From an uncultured Bacteroidales bacterium (lineage in GTDB: Bacteria; Bacteroidota; Bacteroidia; Bacteroidales; Bacteroidaceae), in NCBI GenBank assembly GCA_937906165.1, contig CALCYA010000038.1, positions 1 through 15,798 of the forward strand: 15,798 nucleotides of DNA, in the 5' to 3' direction. Shown here one piece after another: positions 12,169-15,798 of the stretch; positions within the stretch are counted from its first letter, which is position 1, and each line of letters opens with the position of its first letter. The position numbers were made by a program, and so were the translations under genes. The notes under the pieces were generated by a model that saw only the letters and a program-made list of their open reading frames with translations, searched no databases and was not told where the DNA came from.

Positions 12169-14841
12169 ATGGCAAAAGATGATTTGAAAGGACTGACGGC
12201 CGAACAGGTCAAGGAGAGCCGACTCAAGTATGGCAGTAATATTCTTACTCCACCCGAAAAGACATCATTGTGGAAACAGTTTCTTGAGAAGTTCGAGGAC
12301 CCTATAATACGCATTCTGTTGCTTGCGTGGGTGCTTTCGATGATTATATCTTCGGTACATTGCTGGGGACCTGAACAGGAGGGCTTTGCAGCTTTCCTTG
12401 AACCGTTGGGGATATTCTTTGCTATCATGTTGGCGAGTACCATTGGTTTCTTCTTTGAGGTTAAGGCTGCCCGTGCGTTCGAGGTACTGAACGCTGTCAA
12501 TGATGATATAATGGTTACCGTCATACGTGACGGTAAGGTGCAGGAGGTTTCCCGTAAGGATATTGTAGTTGGCGATGTGGTGATGCTGAATACCGGTGAC
12601 GAGGCTCCTGCTGACGGTGTATTGATTGAGGCTCACTCTTTGCAGATAAACGAGTCCACCCTTACAGGTGAACCGGTCATTTCAAAGACAACGGTCGAGG
12701 CTGATTTCGACAATGAGGCGACATACCCGTCGAACAAAGTACTTCGTAGCACAACGGTAGTTGACGGGCACGGCATTATGTGTGTGGAACTTGTAGGTGA
12801 TGCTACAGAATACGGTAAGGTCAACCAGGGAGCACTTATTGACAACAACCTTGAGACTCCTTTGCAGTTGCAGCTGAAGCGTCTTGCCGGTGTGATAAGC
12901 AAGATGGGATATACTGTTGCTGCAATCACATTTTTAATGCTTACGGCAAAGGTATTCATTGGCTGTGAGGCTATGGGTACAATGGATATCGTGTCGGCAT
13001 TGTTGCATAATTTCATGATTGCCGTGACTCTCATTGTAGTGTCGGTGCCTGAGGGTTTGCCGATGTCGGTTACATTGAGCCTCGCCTTGAGCATGAACCG
13101 TATGCTGAAGACAAACAATCTTGTGCGCAAGATGCATGCATGTGAGACTATGGGTGCAGCAACGGTTATATGTACCGACAAGACCGGAACTTTAACCCAG
13201 AATCGTATGCAGGTGCATGAGAGCAATTTCCTGTCGCTCAAGGACCAGAAGCTTGGTGATGATGAGACATCTGCACTTGTGAAGGAGGGTATAGCAGTGA
13301 ACTCCACTGCAAATCTGAATATAGAGGAGGGCGAGGTCAAGACAATAGGCAATCCTACCGAGGCCGCTCTGCTCTTGTGGCTTAACGCTAATGGTGTCGA
13401 TTACCAACCTTTGCGCAACGGGGCAGAGGTGGTAAGCCAGCTTACATTCTCTACCGAACGTAAATATATGGCAACCGTGGTCAACTCACCGTTGCTCGGC
13501 AAGAAAGTGCTTTATGTAAAGGGTGCCCCGGAGATTGTTCTTGCAAACAGTAACCGTGTGGCAAAGGTCGGCGGATATACCACAGTTGAAGAGAGCCGCC
13601 AGGCAATAGAGGCTAAGCTTCTGGAATATCAGGGCATGGCAATGCGAACACTTGGCTTTGCTTGTCAGGTGCTCAAAGAGGGTGACAACGAGGCTCCATA
13701 CGCTGACGGACGCCTTGCGGGGACTGATCTCACATTCCTTGGCTTTGTGGCAATATCAGACCCTGTTCGTGCCGATGTGCCCGATGCCGTACAGAGTTGT
13801 CTGTCTGCCGGCATCGATGTCAAGATTGTTACCGGTGATACTCCGGGTACAGCGCGTGAGATAGGACGTCAGATTGGTATTGTAAACAGTGACACAGCGG
13901 CCGATGCTGTGATAACCGGCCCTGAATTCGAGGCGCTGACTGATGAAGAGGCTGCAAAACGTGTGATGGGTCTCAAAATAATGTGCCGTGCACGTCCTAT
14001 GGACAAGCAGCGTCTTGTAAGGCTTTTGCAGGAGCAGGATGCCGTGGTTGCCGTTACCGGTGACGGTACAAATGATGCCCCGGCACTAAAGGCAGCCCAG
14101 GTGGGTCTTTCCATGGGTGACGGTACATCAGTTGCCAAAGAGGCAAGTGATATTACAATCATTGACAACTCGTTCACCAGTATTGCGCGTGCAGTGATGT
14201 GGGGCCGCTCACTCTATAAGAACATACAGCGTTTCCTGCTGTTTCAGCTTACAATCAATGTCGCAGCATGCCTTGTTGTGATGATAGGTTCTCTCATTGG
14301 TACTTCATCACCTTTGACAATTACTCAGATGCTTTGGGTTAACCTGATTATGGATACCTTTGCTGCAGGAGCACTTGCATCGTTGCCTCCGAGTTGGAGT
14401 GTGATGAAGGAACGTCCGCGCAAGAGCGGAGAGAACGGTGACTTCATCATAACAAAGCCTATGGCAAGGAGTATATTCGGGGTAGGACTTATATTTGTGA
14501 TTATCCAGGTCGCATTGCTGATGTGGCTCAATACAGATGGAGTGCTTTCACGTTATGAGCAGTCGGAGTTCTTCACCTTCTTCGTCATGCTGCAGTTCTG
14601 GAACATGTTCAACGCAAAGGCTTATATGACCGGATGTTTGGCATTCAAGGGGTTGTTGTCGGACTATACATTCCTGGCTGTATGCGCGCTTATAGTTGTC
14701 GGACAGATTTTGATTGTATCTTTCGGTGGAACTATGTTCAATGTCGTTCCTCTCTCATTTGAAAGCTGGTTGCAGATTACAATTGCTACATCTGTGGTAT
14801 TGTGGGTTGGAGAGATCGTACGTCTTTTGTCCGGAAAATAA
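12169..14841 (+). CDS. Calcium-translocating P-type ATPase, PMCA type
   Basis: This inner-membrane P2-type pump probably exports Ca2+ at the cost of ATP. Numbering from the ATG at 12169 (890 residues), it has an N-terminal cation-ATPase segment (1-60), the actuator loop TGE (166-168), M4 PEGLPM (294-299), the phosphorylated D337 in DKTGTLT, KGAPE in the nucleotide domain (451-455), and TGDGTNDAP (630-638). M6 follows with NLIMDT (725-730), then a C-terminal set of four hydrophobic segments. E295 in M4 with N725 and D729 in M6 match the single Ca2+ site of PMCA-type pumps. The actuator reads TGEP rather than the usual TGES. A TTG-initiated extension of 10 residues from 12139 is possible but unlikely. 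No regulator is adjacent. Confidence 0.93.
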   Translation: MAKDDLKGLTAEQVKESRLKYGSNILTPPEKTSLWKQFLEKFEDPIIRILLLAWVLSMIISSVHCWGPEQEGFAAFLEPLGIFFAIMLASTIGFFFEVKAARAFEVLNAVNDDIMVTVIRDGKVQEVSRKDIVVGDVVMLNTGDEAPADGVLIEAHSLQINESTLTGEPVISKTTVEADFDNEATYPSNKVLRSTTVVDGHGIMCVELVGDATEYGKVNQGALIDNNLETPLQLQLKRLAGVISKMGYTVAAITFLMLTAKVFIGCEAMGTMDIVSALLHNFMIAVTLIVVSVPEGLPMSVTLSLALSMNRMLKTNNLVRKMHACETMGAATVICTDKTGTLTQNRMQVHESNFLSLKDQKLGDDETSALVKEGIAVNSTANLNIEEGEVKTIGNPTEAALLLWLNANGVDYQPLRNGAEVVSQLTFSTERKYMATVVNSPLLGKKVLYVKGAPEIVLANSNRVAKVGGYTTVEESRQAIEAKLLEYQGMAMRTLGFACQVLKEGDNEAPYADGRLAGTDLTFLGFVAISDPVRADVPDAVQSCLSAGIDVKIVTGDTPGTAREIGRQIGIVNSDTAADAVITGPEFEALTDEEAAKRVMGLKIMCRARPMDKQRLVRLLQEQDAVVAVTGDGTNDAPALKAAQVGLSMGDGTSVAKEASDITIIDNSFTSIARAVMWGRSLYKNIQRFLLFQLTINVAACLVVMIGSLIGTSSPLTITQMLWVNLIMDTFAAGALASLPPSWSVMKERPRKSGENGDFIITKPMARSIFGVGLIFVIIQVALLMWLNTDGVLSRYEQSEFFTFFVMLQFWNMFNAKAYMTGCLAFKGLLSDYTFLAVCALIVVGQILIVSFGGTMFNVVPLSFESWLQITIATSVVLWVGEIVRLLSGK

Positions 14842-14847
14842 TGATTT

Positions 14848-14952
14848 ATGGGTGAGATAGTAATAATATTGATACTTATATTGCTGAACGGAATCTTTGT
14901 AGTATTGCCTGCAGATAGTTGTACATACAAGAAAAGAAATATTATAGGATAA
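14848..14952 (+). pseudogene. 5' remnant of a DUF21/CorC-type membrane protein gene
   Basis: A 34-codon frame begins 6 nt after the ATPase stop. It encodes MGEIVIILILILLNGIFVV (1-19), then unrelated residues and a stop. The first 17-19 residues match the typical N-terminus of HlyC/CorC (CNNM, DUF21) transporters, which start with a hydrophobic helix and LLNGIF and normally continue into MSE and over 400 residues. Here homology stops abruptly near 14904, so most of the gene is missing. It could still be translated as a one-helix peptide. The assignment rests on a short stretch recognised by eye. Confidence 0.5.
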
Positions 14953-14973
14953 ATATAAATAATAAAAGAGAAG

Positions 14974-15612
14974 ATGGAATCTGTTGCTTTTATCGAGTGG
15001 TGTCTTGAACACCTTAATTACTGGACTATAACCCTGCTGATGACTATTGAGAGTTCTTTCATACCTTTCCCGTCGGAGGTGGTTGTTCCCCCAGCAGCTT
15101 GGTTGGCTGCTGATCCGGCGAGCGGAATGAATGTATATCTTGTGGTTGTTTTTGCAACTCTTGGAGCAATGTTGGGTGCTGTAATAAACTACTGTCTTGC
15201 CATGTGGTTGGGCCGCCCAATTATTTACAAGTTCGCGAACAGCCGCTTTGGTCATATGTGTCTTATTGATGAGCCTGCTGTCAAGAAGGCCGAGGCTTAC
15301 TTTGATGAACGTGGTGCTCTTTCTACTTTCATCGGCCGTTTGATTCCTGCTGTGAGACAGCTGATATCAATCCCTGCCGGTCTTGCCCGTATGAAGATGA
15401 GCACTTTCCTATTGTTTACGGCGCTTGGTGCGGGTATATGGAATGCGATTCTTGCAGCACTCGGATGGTATCTCTCAAAAGTACCTGGAATTGAGACCAA
15501 GGAGCAACTTATTGAGCGTGTCAGCGAATACAGCAGTGAAATCGGCTATTTCTTCATTGCTCTTGGTGCTTTCATTGTAGGTTATCTTATCTACAAGGCA
15601 TGCAAGAAGTAA
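14974..15612 (+). CDS. DedA family inner-membrane protein
   Basis: The 212-residue protein has the DedA (SNARE-associated/VTT) layout: a re-entrant first segment with E26 and FIPFPSE (29-35), a hydrophobic pair (about 52-80), the signature GRLIPAVRQLISIPAG (121-136), and two closing membrane helices (about 145-168 and 190-208). E26, E35, R122 and R128 correspond to residues known to matter in this family. Members move lipids or undecaprenyl phosphate across the membrane and support envelope integrity; the substrate here is not known. The ATG at 14974 is preceded by a purine-rich AAAAGAGAAG. A short truncated gene and about 20 nt separate it from upstream sequence, and it may have its own promoter. 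Confidence 0.92.
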   Translation: MESVAFIEWCLEHLNYWTITLLMTIESSFIPFPSEVVVPPAAWLAADPASGMNVYLVVVFATLGAMLGAVINYCLAMWLGRPIIYKFANSRFGHMCLIDEPAVKKAEAYFDERGALSTFIGRLIPAVRQLISIPAGLARMKMSTFLLFTALGAGIWNAILAALGWYLSKVPGIETKEQLIERVSEYSSEIGYFFIALGAFIVGYLIYKACKK

Positions 15613-15623
15613 GTTGGATATTT

Positions 15624-15679
15624 TTCAATTACATCAGAACCCGGCAGTCCAATGGTTGCCGGGTTCTGATGTAATTGAA
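15624..15679. terminator. Long perfect inverted repeat after the dedA-like gene
   Basis: Arms of 23 nt (15624-15646 and 15657-15679) are perfectly complementary over a 10-nt loop, starting 12 nt past the stop. There is no clean T-run on either side, so a bidirectional terminator is likely but a purely structural or 3'-end-protecting role is possible. Confidence 0.65.
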
Positions 15680-15726
15680 TCTGTCCTAAACATATACGGG
15701 AGGTTTTGTTGAATTATCTGAGATTC

Positions 15727-15778
15727 CTCGTCGCTTTGCTCGCTCGGAATGACAAAACAACGTTTTGTTATCGACGAG
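15727..15778. repeat. Small hairpin element, repeat-like
   Basis: CTCGTCG (15727-15733) and CGACGAG (15772-15778) are inverted, enclosing an inner ACAAAAC/GTTTTGT hairpin (15752-15768). GCTCGCTCGGAATGACA inside it resembles dispersed intergenic elements of many genomes; copy number cannot be judged here. Confidence 0.4.
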
Positions 15779-15798
15779 TTTTGCAGCAACAGGTCAAA

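Overview
The window looks like a chromosomal segment from a Bacteroidales bacterium, probably Prevotella or a close relative. The clues are Bacteroidetes-type promoters (TTG/TTTG, about 19-20 nt, then TAnnTTTG), mostly SD-less starts, a lipoprotein with an early lipobox, a PMCA-type Ca2+-ATPase and the smpB-metH neighbourhood. The assignment comes from gene content and motifs only; no database was searched.

Region 1 (1 to about 6030) is an AT-rich accessory block. It holds an AAA+/DUF4143 ATPase (648-1904, +), an Abi_2/AbiD-F-type HEPN protein (2148-3047, -), and a two-gene operon of an XRE-type regulator followed by a CoiA-like zinc-finger/nuclease protein (5365-3753, -). Each transcription unit has its own recognisable promoter and is bounded by strong hairpins. 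Scattered between them are decayed pieces of the 3' part of a GGGtGRT-family gene. An intact GGGtGRT gene stands at 6052-7062. The pieces differ from it largely at third codon positions and lie in gene order, which suggests that this 3' end has repeatedly received defence-type cassettes. A 71-bp direct repeat (1956-2026 and 6020-6090) joins one vestige to the 3' end of the live gene. A second direct repeat (2080-2138 and 3267-3323) brackets the abi cassette. A third (395-466 and 3380-3449) combines a vestige with a terminator.

Region 2 (6052-7777, - strand) is a compact operon: a NifU-like Fe-S scaffold protein followed by the GGGtGRT protein, with a good promoter, a strong internal Shine-Dalgarno and a terminator. 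These two families are known to occur together, but their joint function is not established.

Region 3 (8005-15612, + strand) is chromosomal core. It carries a secreted lipoprotein (possibly NigD-like) translationally coupled to smpB (trans-translation). Next come metH (B12-dependent methionine synthase without the C-terminal reactivation domain), a PMCA-type Ca2+-transporting ATPase, a 34-codon remnant of a DUF21/CorC-type membrane protein gene, and a DedA-family membrane protein. The window ends in intergenic DNA with a perfect 23-bp inverted repeat and a small repeat-like element.
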